Part shown: piece by piece, positions 24,459 to 35,800 of the stretch
Layout: the number at the start of each line of letters is the position of its first letter
Position numbering within the stretch: position 1 is the stretch's first letter
Assembly: GCA_958298945.1 (NCBI GenBank)
Contig: OY282609.1
Coordinates: 67,986,220-68,050,219 of the forward strand
Direction of reading: 5' to 3'
From: Atherix ibis
Taxonomy: Eukaryota > Arthropoda > Insecta > Diptera > Athericidae
DNA: 64,000 nucleotides
Position numbers and translations under genes: made by a program
Notes under the pieces: model-generated
Databases searched by the model: none
What the model saw: the letters and a program-made list of their open reading frames with translations, nothing else
Told to the model about the DNA's origin: nothing

Positions 24459-25734
24459 TTTTCTTATTTGTCAAATTTATTTTTAAATATATTTTCCCAA
24501 AAATGTTTACTTCTTGTATTAAAAATATTTAATACAAGCGAATAAATATAGAAACTGTTAATATTTCTTTAATTTTATAGAGCGCATCCCCTTGAGTTTA
24601 AAATAAAATTTGAAGGGGTCAATTGTGTTTTCTTAATAATAAAATATAATCACTTCAATACGAACAAATAGAACGAACGCATGGACAATATGGTTAATGT
24701 TCAGTAAAAGGCATATTTTTTGTGTCTTTTATATTGCATTTACTTTATTGAATTGGTGATCAAATGTAATTCGTTTAAGTAATTGATTGTACGAGTATTA
24801 AAAGAAGAAGGGTTGTTCTTTGGGCATTAGTACGAGTACTTTTAATAAATATAAAATAAAACTACACCATTTATTAATCGAATGTATGATTTGTGAACAT
24901 TAAAAGGGGTTTCTCGAATGAAGTTGCCTAAGAGTTTTTTTATTAATTTCAATATTATTATGTACTAAATTTTTTGTCATGTTTTTTATTTAATATTAGA
25001 TACATTAAAAATATTAAATAATCTGTATTTTTTTTTTAATAAAAAACTGAAATAAATACAAAAATATATGAAAATAAATAAAATTCACTATAAAACCTAT
25101 AAAAAACTGTGAAAGAAAAACAAAGTACAGTCACTTTTATGAATGCAATTTTCAGTAGCAATCTAAGCACAAGTCACCGTCACCAAGTAGAGAAAACTAA
25201 ATAGTAAATCTGTCAGGTGCTTAAAAGGTAACAATCGCAGTGTCTTTTATGGGCAAAATGCAATGCTAGATATGCTCGATCATACCTAAGTTATGGCACG
25301 CTTCATTCAACATTTAATCACAAGAATTTTTTCCAACATTCATACTTGTACGTACCTGGTTGTGATCAAGCAACGACTGTTCACATTTATCTACCTACCT
25401 ACACGCAGGTCCTAAGTTTATTTATCATATTGAGTGAGTATCTATAGTATTTAATATAACGTGGATAGAAAATGAAGTTTATCTGTCTGGCTCCTTATGG
25501 ATATTCAACTTCTGATATCCATGCTTCAATTGCTTTCGTCTGTCTCGACTGGTACTGTAAGTGATTGTTTTTGAAAATAGTTTTATGTTGGCTTTTTTTG
25601 CTAATAACAATTTATAGTAGTCCCATAATTTTATAATTGAAATTATTATTTTCATAATCATTTTGGAGCTCATATGAAGTTTAACTATTATAACTCCATG
25701 AGAAGAAAGGGCTGTTCACAATATTTGTGCTTTG
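24459..25734. other. AT-rich spacer, no gene seen
   Basis: No protein or RNA gene recognised. The open frame at 25479-25673 is short and unlike any known family. Confidence 0.55.
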
Positions 25735-26200
25735 AAAAGTAAAATTAAATAAAACACATTTAATATTCAGATTTTAGCTTAATTTTTATTTCATTATATT
25801 AATTAGACATTACCATTACGAATGGAATATAACATCATCCAAATATTCACCACAGGCTTCCTTGCAGGACTATATCCTTTTAAGGAATTTTAATTTCTTT
25901 TACGTATATTTCGGGCTTTAATTCGGCCTTTTATCACGCAGTCTTATAAGAAAAAGTCCAACAGCGCCAAATTGCACGATCTTATGTGTAGGTCGCCAAA
26001 ATACTATATGTCGTGCTGTGTGGCTCGTGGCATCACCATCTCAGAGTCACTTATGGTTTAAATAAAAATCATCGAAGACAATGTTTATAGATCCTTATAT
26101 ATGGCAAAGTTGCTTATTGACGTATTCATCGAGCGTGAAATGAGTCCCATCCTGAAGAAAATTTTGATATAAAAAAACTCAATAATCAAAGCCTGTTATT
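25735..26200 (-). mobile_element. Tc1-like (DDE_3) transposon relic 1
   Basis: Read on the minus strand, this stretch carries scrambled pieces of a Tc1/mariner-superfamily transposase. The first catalytic block is in one frame as FLQDGTHFTLDEYVNKQLC. The second block is DGDATSHTA, after FINTVFDDF. The third is SCNLALLDFFLI with RLRDK. These match the order and spacing of insect DDE_3 transposases. The region between blocks one and two is deleted. The plus-strand left edge shares AAAAGTAAAATTAAATAAAA with the start of relic 3 near 54560, supporting a common family. No intact frame remains and the outer ends are not defined. Confidence 0.6.
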
Positions 26201-26324
26201 CCAGCCTCCTCCCAATCAGCGTATTTTCTGCTTATGTCATAATCAATTAAATTATCTATTATTATTAATAAATTAATATTTAAGTAAATATTATCCTAAA
26301 TTATATATACATTTGGTAACTTTT

Positions 26325-26339
26325 AGATGATGGAGCTAT
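26325..26339. repeat. Target-site duplication, left copy
   Basis: The 15-mer AGATGATGGAGCTAT occurs here and again at 27581-27595, exactly flanking the R1-clade insertion. It shows where target DNA was copied during insertion. Confidence 0.92.
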
Positions 26340-26585
26340 CTGTCCTGGGGCCACTCTTGTGGTACGTCATGTACGACGGCCTACTCCATCTGGAATTACC
26401 GCCCAACACAACACTCGTGGCTTTCGCGGACGACGTAGCGGTTGTCTTTGTAGCCAAACACCTGGAGGAACTGGAAGCCGCATTCTTCACCACCATCCGG
26501 AGGATAAGATAGTGGATGACATCGGCAAACTTGTCTTTGGCGGAAAATAAGACCGAGGCACTCCTTGTGAGCAGCCGGAAGAAAA

Positions 26586-26639
26586 TGGTCGCCTACTCTT
26601 ATGGTTTTTTTTATAAAAAACCATAAGAGTAGGCGACCA
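26586..26639. repeat. Perfect 25-bp inverted repeat inside the R1-clade copy
   Basis: The arms 26586-26610 and 26615-26639 are exact reverse complements around TTAT. The outer part of each arm (GTCGCCTACTCTTA and complement) fits the R1 coding sequence (AYS then RVGDHD). The inner part, GGTTTTTT and its complement, does not. The inner palindrome breaks the reading frame. The element may already have had a short palindrome here that was extended by snap-back copying. Confidence 0.93.
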
Positions 26640-26975
26640 CGACATCCAGTCGCTACCCTACATCCGGTATCTAGTAGTGGTCTTGGATGCCAGACTCAAC
26701 TACAAGGAGCACATCTCCAGCGTCAGCAGAAAGGCATCAGCAGTACAGGGCGCGCTTTCGCGGATAATGACCAATATCGGAGGCCCCAGGCAAATCCGAA
26801 GGCGACTACTGGCAACTGTAGTTACCTCCGTCCTGCTATACGGAGCACCAGTGTGGGCGAAATCGCTAGAGTTAACAACATACCGCAAGACAATGTCATC
26901 AGTTATATATATTGGCATACCGAACGGTATCACACGATGCGGTCAACGTCGTGGCATCATGCCCACCCATCGACA

Positions 26976-27090
26976 TCCTGGCAGGAGAGCGTGAACGTCA
27001 ACACCGTAGGAAGAAGAAAAAGCGGGAGAGCGTGAACGCCTCTGGCAAGACATCCTGGCAGGAGAGCGTGAACGCCTCTGGCAAGAGAGA
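26976..27090. repeat. Short tandem duplications in the R1-clade copy
   Basis: CATCCTGGCAGGAGAGCGTG occurs at 26976 and again at 27051. GAGAGCGTGAACGCCTCTGG occurs at about 27031 and 27061. Together they give a triplicated coding segment (ESVNASGK-type text). Confidence 0.85.
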
Positions 27091-27580
27091 TGGGACAGCT
27101 CGACGAAGGGTCGGTGGACTCATCGGCTGATCCTAGATGTCACCAAATGGGTCACTCGCGTGCACGAGAAAGTCGGGTATTCTACGAGGGGACACGGGCA
27201 GATCTGAAGAAAAATCTGGACCGTTCCATCAGTCCAGAAAACATAGTAGAGTGCATGCTGAAGAGCCAATCGGCTTGGAACAGAATTGCAGAGTACGCGG
27301 AATCTTTAATCAAGGATCTTCGGACCACGTACGAAGAATAGGCCGCGAGGCGTCATAATATCGGGACAGTAGAAATTTCAAATAAAAACGCCCCGGCGAA
27401 GTAGTATTTACAAAGAGTGCCGCCGGGGAACCATCGTTCCGGGAGCAAGGTTAGAGGTACAGGTAGGTTTAAGCGAGGTAAAAATCCCGCATAACTCGCC
27501 TGGCAGGTAGAAGGTCTTCCAGGCGAGTACCTTTTGAAGGTTTCCCCCTGTACCTCATTAATCTAAACTTAAAAAAAAAA

Positions 27581-27595
27581 AGATGATGGAGCTAT
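27581..27595. repeat. Target-site duplication, right copy
   Basis: AGATGATGGAGCTAT directly follows the poly(A) tail of the R1-clade insertion and matches 26325-26339 exactly. Confidence 0.92.
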
Positions 27596-29479
27596 AATTT
27601 ACAAACCGCAAATTGGGTTACCCAGTATTATGAATTGGACTTTTAAAAAATCTTGTAAAAAATGACTCGAATTTGAAGATTTTGATTTAATCAAAATAAC
27701 ATTTTTGAATGTATAAAATTTTTAGAAACTTTCTAAATACAGAATTTCTTATTATTAATTTTTCATAATATTACTAAAAGTTTGAATTTTCATCTTGTTT
27801 AATGTAGAAATATTCCAGTAGGTAGAATTAACAGATGTTAACTAAATGACTACTGGTCAGTTGATTCTTGCTTATTAATTCATATATAATATTTTTCATG
27901 TTATTAAGATAATATTATAAATTATAGAATAAAACTCTGAAGCTACAGTATGGACTACTTCGTTTTATGGTAAAACGATTACCACCTGGTTAGTTGCAAT
28001 TTAAGTGCATTGACAAAAAGAATTGGCATCCGTTTCTGTCGATGTGTTTATAATACTCTTGGGACAAAAAAGACGCGAATATCATAACATGCGATCATTT
28101 GATATTCTTTTTAGTTCAAGTATGAAATATCTTGGCTGATAGTATAAGTGAAAAAAAAAGTTGGGAAGAGCAGAAGAAATCAAAGCAGTCAGAATCTTCC
28201 ATTTATGCCCAATAAATATGGCTGGGTCATTAAGAATTCCTTATGCTCATGAATCAGAGAAACGCTCTGGTAATTTTCAACGTTTCACTTGTGATCATAA
28301 TATCGTTAACTTCTACTAGTAAATGATCCAGCTCAATGGAGTAAGCCACTCTCCAACCGGTATCAATTGGATTTATACATTTATCTTGGGCTTACCTTTT
28401 ATGACACCTGTTATTATGAGTCTTGTCGTATTTATAAAATGTTGAATGTACATTGTTATCTGCTATTCCGCGTGTTGTGTTATTTTAGATATGGAATTGT
28501 GGATCTATCGGTAGCTGTTAGAATCTTCTTCTTCACATTCTCGCTTTACTGTCCAACCTACCCATGATATGCACAACTCTCTGGTTGCACACGCGACTTA
28601 TGATGACAAAACCGATAGCCAATTTACGTATAAACGGGTGCATTTATTTATGGATATCAATAGTCCAGTTGGTTATGTTTTTCTATCATAATAGCTCTTC
28701 AAAACTTAACCTTCTCTTTTAACTGACATTATTCGTATCGTAAACCTTATGTTCTGTTCGTTCTGTTCAAGTTTAACGTTATAATTCGATAACCGAATAT
28801 GTACCTTTCCATTGAAAAATTATTGCTCGCTGTCAACACAACCGACCATCAACATTATATTGTGAATAGCGGATGATGATATTGATGATAAGAGTAACGA
28901 TTTTATGACTAATTCTGAATCGTAATTGTAATAAATTATTATTAGAATAAATATTTATTGATCAACATTGTTAGTATTTTAGGAATTTAATGATAAATTG
29001 TGTTAGTGGAGCTGGGATCCTCTTAAGCCTGTTCGAAGATTTCTGCCAGTTCTGTATGTCTCTATGGATGGAAGCGTATGACTTTTATCTCAACAAAAAT
29101 TTCATTTTATATTTAATTCAAAAGTAATTTTTTTAGCAATCATTTTTAAATTTTTTTTTCGAAATTAACTTTTTTCGGTATATTATAACAAAATTTGTTA
29201 TAATATAATTTTTCCTTCAAACTATCTTTAAACAAAATAAAAAAATCCTAACGATGTAATTATGATCTCTTAAAGTATCTGAAGGTATTTAGAAATTAAT
29301 TGTCATTCCATATCTGATGGCAGAGATCAGGAAACGCCATCTTAATAGTGGTGGCTAACGTAGAAGGGAACTGGTTAATGACCAGGATAAGTGAAATTGT
29401 TTGTTTGCATGTAAGGTTTCTTAGACATGAGCCTGGGTAATGTTACAACACCACGACGATGAGACGATTTGGCTACTCA
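27596..29479. other. AT-rich spacer, no gene seen
   Basis: I see no gene. The last 200 bases or so may contain an older part of the Jockey-type element whose readable protein starts near 29490, but I could not follow it further upstream. Confidence 0.5.
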
Positions 29480-29598
29480 TAGTTTAGTGCGGGTGGGCGT
29501 CACTAGTTTAAAGGCAAAACATTGTTTCGTCTCAAAAAGCGACATCAAATCGTACATTGAGAGGGCATCTAGGAAAAAATTCTATGGTCCGGATGGTA

Positions 29599-31162
29599 CA
29601 GGGCCCGATTAAGGCGTGTGGGGCCTGTAGGCTGAAATGTGGTGGAGGCTCTCGTTAAGGGGAGACTTTTCTTTCAAAAGCTTACTATCGGAATTTTAAA
29701 GTTTACTACTCCCTGATTTCACCCAATAAGTAATATGGTTTTTGAACTCTCTTATATTTATTGGCCAAGTACCAATATCGCATTTTGTAAAAATTTCATT
29801 TCCAGTTTCTAAGTTTTTTTTTGAGTCGCATCAATAGCTTCACCAAGAGCTTGACCATCGAATTCAGCATTCTAAAAAAAATATGTTATGTTGCAAATTT
29901 CTAAAATCTTCAAGATAAATCATTGTGACATCTGATCTATGGTATCGAGGAGCGCGTTTCGTGCGCCGTCTGGCTAGTATGGCAGACAAGCACGGAGCAC
30001 TAAAGCGATACGCTCTTCTCATATGCACAGCTCACTCGCTTTTATACTCGTAAATATTTTTGAAAATTCTTATCTATATAATTTTTGCTTTTGCACTATA
30101 AGAGCACGCAAGTCAGAGAAAACAAAAAATTTTAATTTTGCTTACATCATTTTTTTCTTCAGTATTTTGATTCAATTAGCGACAAAAAATAAATACTTTT
30201 TGATTCAATTAGCGATTTTTTAAAATACTTTTACATTAGCGACAATATTTTTACTAGATATACATTATCTGTTACTGCTTTTTCAGTTTCTACACTATCA
30301 GAAGACCCAGCTTTAGATGCTTCCAACGTAATGTAGTTAGTCAGCCGTGGCGTTTTTGCAAGAATTTTCGACTGCACTATTTCTTTTTCTTTGGCTTTGC
30401 GACGTTTTTCCGATCCTGATGGATGCGCTCGGCCTTTGTGCCGATCAACAGGAATCTTATGATGATCATTTTTGTTGCTCATTTTCTTGACCAAATTTGT
30501 ATCTAAATGGTATAAATACATGAGTATCCCTGAATACACTATGATAGAAAAAAAACAATGTCATGTTTAAACTAATACTTACTTTGAGAGGTTAGAATTA
30601 GAGGGCGAGATATTTATTCGTACTTATTGCGAGCCAATACTTTTTATTCATATAAAAACAACACTTTCTGAAAGTCAGTAATACAATTTTCTTTGACGGA
30701 AGGATTTCAGTTAGTTCAGACAACTTATTATTTCCCACCTTTGGGTTCAGATAAATAAAAAAGATATTTAGAGTCGGTTAAGTAACGTACATGAACACTA
30801 CCGAAATTCGTATGTTAAATAAATAGGCTTGAGGTTAGTTCAACGAATTATCGACTGCTGCATAGCAGTATACCTTGGCTGGATAAAACAGAGCGACTGA
30901 ACTGACGACATGCGACGACATGTGACGACATGACATTATAAAATCTCGCTTTCCCCGGGGTTGTGTGGGTTTAGGCACTTGCTAGTTTGGATTCTCATTG
31001 TTTATTACAAACTAAACGAATTAACTCGCATTCCTCAGGGTTGGGTGGGTTAGGTCACTTATTAGTATTTTTTTTTTAATTTTCATGGTGTGGTGGAGGC
31101 CCTCTTGTGGTGGAGGCCCCTAGGCTGCAGCCTACTCCGCCTATTGCCTAGATCGGGCCCTG
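29599..31162 (-). mobile_element. hAT transposon, 1564 bp, internally deleted
   Basis: The ends are inverted: CAGGGCCCGATTAAGGC on the left and, on the other strand, CAGGGCCCGATCTAGGC on the right. An exact 8-bp duplication GGATGGTA flanks it (29591-29598 and 31163-31170), the hallmark of hAT. The CAGGGCC start is common among hAT elements. Only the N-terminal part of a transposase survives (30231-30482, minus strand), so this is a deletion derivative that would need an enzyme from elsewhere. Subterminal repeats are present: TCGCTTTCCCCGGGG at 30946 resembles TCGCATTCCTCAGGG at 31026. A GATTCAATTAGCGA motif is repeated near 30170 and 30202. Confidence 0.88.
30231..30482 (-). pseudogene. hAT transposase N-terminal remnant (ZMYM/TTF-type)
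   Basis: The protein text from 30482 reads MSNKNDHHKIPVDRHKGR, then HPSGSEKRRKAKEKEIVQSK and TPRLTNYITLEA. A basic HPSGSEKRRK opening followed by a lysine and glutamate-rich helix and a short LTNYI segment is characteristic of hAT transposases related to ZMYM1 and TTF-type zinc-finger proteins. The frame is open upstream to 30539, but the extra residues look unrelated. The zinc finger, the RNase H-like core and the dimerisation domain are all absent. Confidence 0.65.
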
Positions 31163-31199
31163 GGATGGTATACCCATGGTGAAAAGCCTGCCAGAAGAA

Positions 31200-32468
31200 G
31201 GAATAACATTGATAACACTCATTTGTAATAACTGCATTAATAATGGGTACTTCTCTACAATATGGAAGTCGGCAGATATTGTAACCATTCAAAAGAAACA
31301 GCACTCCTGCACGGAAGCAGATTTCCGGCCAATATAACTCCTTTCTTACTTGGGAAAATTGTTTGAAAGGTTCATCCTAGATACACTTAACATCTTCATC
31401 GAGGAAGAAAACATAATTCCAGAATTCCAATATGGGTTTTGTGAAGGCCACTCTACACAGCACGCACTTTTAAAGGTACACACAGACGTTATACTGGAAC
31501 GAATTAAAAACCGTTGTTTCGTTAGATATTGAAAAGGTATTCGATAGCGTACCGCACTTGGGTATCATATTCAAACTCATTGGGAAAATGAAATTTCCAA
31601 AATATCTGATTAATCTAATAATCAGTTTTCTAGCTTTCAGAAAAGCCAGACTGAAACGTGGAGACGTGGGGCATACCCCTAATACCCAATCATTAATTGG
31701 TCCTAAGTTATATAACCTTTACATTGCAGATACATGTAAGGTTCAATTAAGCGGAAATACTCATATGGAAGTAGCACTGGAAGCTATGAAATTACCTGTC
31801 AATAAACTGACAGAATACTATAAGGAATGGGGTCTTCAAGTAAACATTCTAAAGTCAGAGTGCTTGTGCATCACGAAGAAGAAATTCGTAGACTGCGGGT
31901 CTGGCGATAAGGGTGACTCGTTAATGAGGCGCAGCGAGTATATTACGTCAACAAGAACCTCAAATTCAACTCCTTCGTCAGGGATAAAATTAAAAAAGCC
32001 AACGGCATATTTTGCAGGCTTCTGAGAATGCATCGTTCAGAAATCCTACGCAAGGACATCAAACTAATTATTTATAAACAATTTATAAGAGCGTATCTAT
32101 GCAACAGCTTCCCCATCTGGTCATCTATTTCCCCAACGGTAGCAACTGAACTGCACAGGTTGGAAAGGAAGATCTTACGAAAAGCCACAGGCCTCGGAAG
32201 ATCTATACATACAAAAAAGTTTATTTCTAATGACAGATTATACCGGGAGGCAGGCATTTCCCCATTTATAGTATGGCAAATGGGAATAATGCACAAATGG
32301 GTGAAGTCATTAGCCCATCATCAAAACAGGAAAGTTATTCAGCTGACGGAAGACAACTTACTGGAGACCTTGAGGAACATTAAGTACCTGTCACCGTTAC
32401 TTCTAGTGAAGGACACAGAAGAAGCTCTGAAGCAACGGCTCCAAATGTACAAGAAGAAGCCAAAGTGA
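31200..32468 (+). pseudogene. Jockey-type reverse transcriptase, C-terminal two-thirds, broken
   Basis: After GPDGIP come ICNNCINNGYFSTIWKSADI and LGKLFERFILDTLNIFIEEE with FQYGFCEGHSTQHALLK (31350-31532). A frameshift follows, then LDIEKVFDSVPHLG with the first catalytic aspartate, and KFPKYLINLIISFL. The sequence GPKLYNLYIADTCK jumps to VALEAM and KLTEYYKEWGLQVN. The YADD box that should lie between is deleted. The frame 32028-32468 continues with DIKLIIYKQFIRAYLCNSFP, WSSISPTVATELHRLERKIL and SPLLLVKDTEEALKQRL, ending at a stop at 32466-32468. Without YADD the enzyme cannot work. Confidence 0.78.
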
Positions 32469-32850
32469 CAACATCGAGGGTAGCAACTACATCACACGAG
32501 GCCGGAAGTACCGAAGGATATCAAGAGGACACGTCTAACGCAGTAGTCGCTGGATGTAAACATCATTGTAGTTTTAAGATTAGTTTTTAGAATAATTGTA
32601 AAAATTCATGTTTAGTTTATAAGAGTAGAATTAAGTTTTAAGGTTAGGTTTTAGGATGTAAGCATATTTTTCAAAATGTCAAATTAAGTTCATTAAAATA
32701 TTATTTATATACGAGTAGCAGAAAGCTAAGAATAATAAAAACAAATAATTGAGCTAGGATTAAATATTCTTAAGAGAAAATAGTATTAAGATTGTATTAC
32801 ACAAATATAAAAATATTAATGTTATGCAATAACGTGAACTTGAACTTGAA

Positions 32851-35800
32851 GCGCCACTAATTTCCTGGTCTGTTTTTAGTTGGCTAGATCAATTAAAACT
32901 TGTCAAATTTTGTGGAGCATGTTAGTATGTTTGATCAGGCTAAAAAGTGTACTTGTAAATGGAATTATTGAATCTAAGAGCTCCACTATGAGAGCAACTG
33001 TACGCCCGAATAAATTTCTGGTCTGCTAACATTTGCTAAATATTTGTGGAACAGCCACACGATAAGCAAATAGAACAAATTCTAACCGGTTTTTGCTCAC
33101 GAACGTTTACAGGACTAGATTCTTAGAAGTTGGCTAGTGATATGATAAAAAGATCTGAATACCACTGCCTCCAATCTGAAGTCGTAAAAGAAGTTTGGAT
33201 AAGGAGAATACGTTTTTAATATTGAGGGTAGTAATAAAAGTTTTAACTAACTTATCGAGGTGATAATTAGCAAATCAAAGGTATTAAAAAAATAATCTAC
33301 CTCGAGCTCGATGAAGGTGAAAATAGATGTGTTTTCGACCAGTTTAGAATTAGAATTGATGAACTGCTCCACTGGCTAGTCTGATACAACGTTAACTGCT
33401 GCCACAATACAAAAACAAACCGCGGAAGTAAAAAACGGTTCCAACTAAGAGAGTGTTAGTTTATATAATTGCGAGCACGATAAGTTGCAAATGTGTTTAA
33501 TGTGAGCGTCGGGAACTTGGGTCCCAAAAAGTTGCATGTTAAAAATTTTTTTTTAAAAATCAATTCTTTTAATTGTCTTCCAACAAAAATGTATACTTAA
33601 AAACCCTCTTAACAGGCTTTATAATTTATATTTAAATTATTAATAATCTTTTAAAATTATATTCAAATTAATTATAAAAATGACTTAATTTAAAATGCTT
33701 TCGAAAGCAAAAAAATAAATAACGTTTTATCGGGAAAGTTGTTTCCTAAACGAAAACCTTTTCTCCAATTATCTTCTTAATTATTTATATTTATTATACG
33801 TTTTTTTTTTCAGAAGCTTATCTTTTTATAATTTAATCATATTTTTAGTACATTTTACTAAAATATACTCAAATGTAGGAACTTTTCTATGCTTGAAATT
33901 CTTTAAATGCCTTTCCATGTATTTTTTTTTTGTTTTTTGTTGATTCTAGTTCAAAACCATAATTCATTTGGAAAGACTACCCAAACTTGATTCTAAGGAA
34001 AATTTATAAAATTTTTTCACATTTTTTGCAAAATCCATAATTCATTCTGTTCGTTTTCATTTTCATTTTCATTCATTTGGAGCACGGCAAAGTGACAGTA
34101 AAGTTTTTCCTAAGCAAACCAACAATGATGATGAACGAAAATGAAAATTAGAAATACTGAATTGTTACTCCCACAAAAATACCTATAGAAGCTGTTATAA
34201 TTCTAGCAAGCTTCACGAGAAAAAGAAAAATTGTAGCAGACTTCGTTATAAGGGGGAGCACAGCCTCCAAAGTCCCTCTTGATAAATTAGGGTATTTTTT
34301 TTTTTAGCTTCCGATGAAACTCAAACTCCTGCTAGGTAACAATTTCTGCTCATTCTTTTCGGGTAATCATTATTATAAAATGGTGATAGGGCAAAATGCT
34401 GAAATTCCATACGTACTCGTATATAAATATCACAAAAGATGGGAAATTTCATGAAATGAATAGAAGACATGACGATTTAGGCAGATTCTAACTAAACACC
34501 GATTTCAACCTTACCTCTACGATGCTAGGCTTAAATAGGGAAAATATTCGACGGCAAAAAATCATACATTTAAAATTTAGTAAAAATAAAAAATTAAAAT
34601 GAAATAAAATAACTTTGGGGGGGGGGGGGAGGGGAGGAGTGTATGGTTTTTGAAACATGAAATGAGAAAATTAAATTATGTCGACAGGTTGCACTCAATT
34701 TAAGCAGATAAAAAATGCTTTTGCTTTCGGTATGTAATTCTATTTGACTTATATTACCCACACTCTTTAGAAACTTGTAAGATTTTTGTTCTTTTACGTA
34801 CATTTTATGTTATAAATTGCTTAACGGTTAATTGAGAAATGGAGGAGCCAAATTTTTGAATAAGAAGAAAAAAAATATATACAAAAACTACGAAATACTC
34901 GATAAAACAAAACGGAAGGTAATAATAAAATCAATTAATCAATTTTCATTGAAAACCAATTTAATCAAATATGAACAAGGGTAGTGAAAATTCATTGCCA
35001 CCCACCACCCGTCTACCTACCCAATCATTCTATCAATGACAGAATCATTTTATTATGCGACGCAAAAATGATTAACTTCTCGAATGCATTGTGACCTGTC
35101 GTCGTCGCCACTTTGGAATGTGTCGGTAAAAAATATGAGCCCTACAGGGATAATATATTCAATTTTTCCACCCTCGACCTTTTTAGAACAAATAATACAA
35201 AGTGTAATAATAACTTGTAAGGATAATTTCACACTTAGTTCATTTGACAGATGCCACTTGTTTGTGTTACGAGTAGATGGGTTTCCTCTTGCCTCGAAGG
35301 CATATCAAGTGCGGTCTTCTTGTCTCCTAAATGAATTCTGCATGAATTTTGTTTATGAAAGGTATTCGGTTGCTTGGTCTCATTCAGCTTTCCTTCTTTC
35401 ACTCATCCCTCTACATACCATATTATATTATATAGAAATAGAACGATTGTTATTATTGTCCATTCGTTTATTCATTTATTCACGTCTACCAAATATTTAA
35501 CCCAAGATGATTTTTTAAGAATGTCACGATTTTAGGGAAGATGAACAAGTTCATAATTTTTAAGTGCAATATAAAAATATAAATAGTCAGACTCTGATAA
35601 TCAACATGTAACAAAATCGTGAATTAAAGGGTGTACATAATTCTCCCTTTGATTAAAGTTAACTTTTCTGATGGGGTAAGAGATTTTCGTGCTATAACCG
35701 TCCGAGCAAGGACGAGAACCTGTCTTTAACGGTCAGACGATTATGCCGATTTTAGTTTAAATAGCATATACAAATGTCCTTTCCCTTTTTGATACCTTTT

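Larger units (their letters stand above)
26340..27341 (+). pseudogene. R1-clade reverse transcriptase, C-terminal half, broken
   Basis: The frame opens with SVLGPLLWYVMYDGLL, then FADDVAVVFVAKHLEELE, the catalytic FADD box. A stop and the hairpin insertion interrupt the next segment. VLDARLNYKEHI, then NIGGPRQIRRRLLATVVTSV and YGAPVWAKS (26677-26994), form the conserved thumb region of R1-type proteins. The following frame has AYRTVSHDAVNVVASCPPID. GRWTHRLI and a C-terminal domain with SPENIVECMLKSQSAWN (to 27341) complete it. The ATGATG start codons upstream of SVLGP lie in the target-site duplication, so they are host sequence and not the element's start. At least three frame breaks are present. 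Confidence 0.85.
26340..27580 (+). mobile_element. R1-clade non-LTR retrotransposon, 5' truncated, inactive
   Basis: This is the 3' part of a retrotransposon, from within the reverse transcriptase to a poly(A) tail (about 27570-27580). It is flanked by a perfect 15-bp duplication (26325-26339 and 27581-27595). Truncation at the 5' end plus a poly(A) tail is the usual result of incomplete target-primed reverse transcription. R1 itself inserts into 28S rDNA; no rDNA is present here, so this is a dispersed R1-clade copy or relative. The body carries a perfect 25-bp hairpin (26586-26639), tandem duplications near 26976-27090, and frameshifts. A GC-richer 3' untranslated region (27360-27560) with GCCGCCGGGG separates the stop from the tail. 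Confidence 0.88.
29480..32850 (+). mobile_element. Jockey-type non-LTR retrotransposon, split by a hAT insertion
   Basis: The left part (about 29490-29598) codes SLKAKHCFVSKSDIKSYIER and then KKFYGPDG. The right part resumes after the hAT with IPMVKSLPEEG, so the element's conserved GPDGIP motif spans the insertion point exactly. The remainder (31171-32468) carries reverse transcriptase blocks and a long C-terminal region. The 3' end is a short run of TGAACT units (32835-32850), a type of tail seen in several non-LTR families. The element has frameshifts and has lost its catalytic YADD box. The 5' boundary could not be set. The clade (Jockey, I or a relative) is uncertain. Confidence 0.75.

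Noticed and set aside
26325..26339. ATGATG as start of the R1-clade protein
   Set aside because: It lies in the target-site duplication, so it is host sequence and not an element start codon.
35084..35500. 138-codon open frame with hydrophobic C-terminal half
   Set aside because: The hydrophobic run follows from T-rich DNA; no family resemblance.
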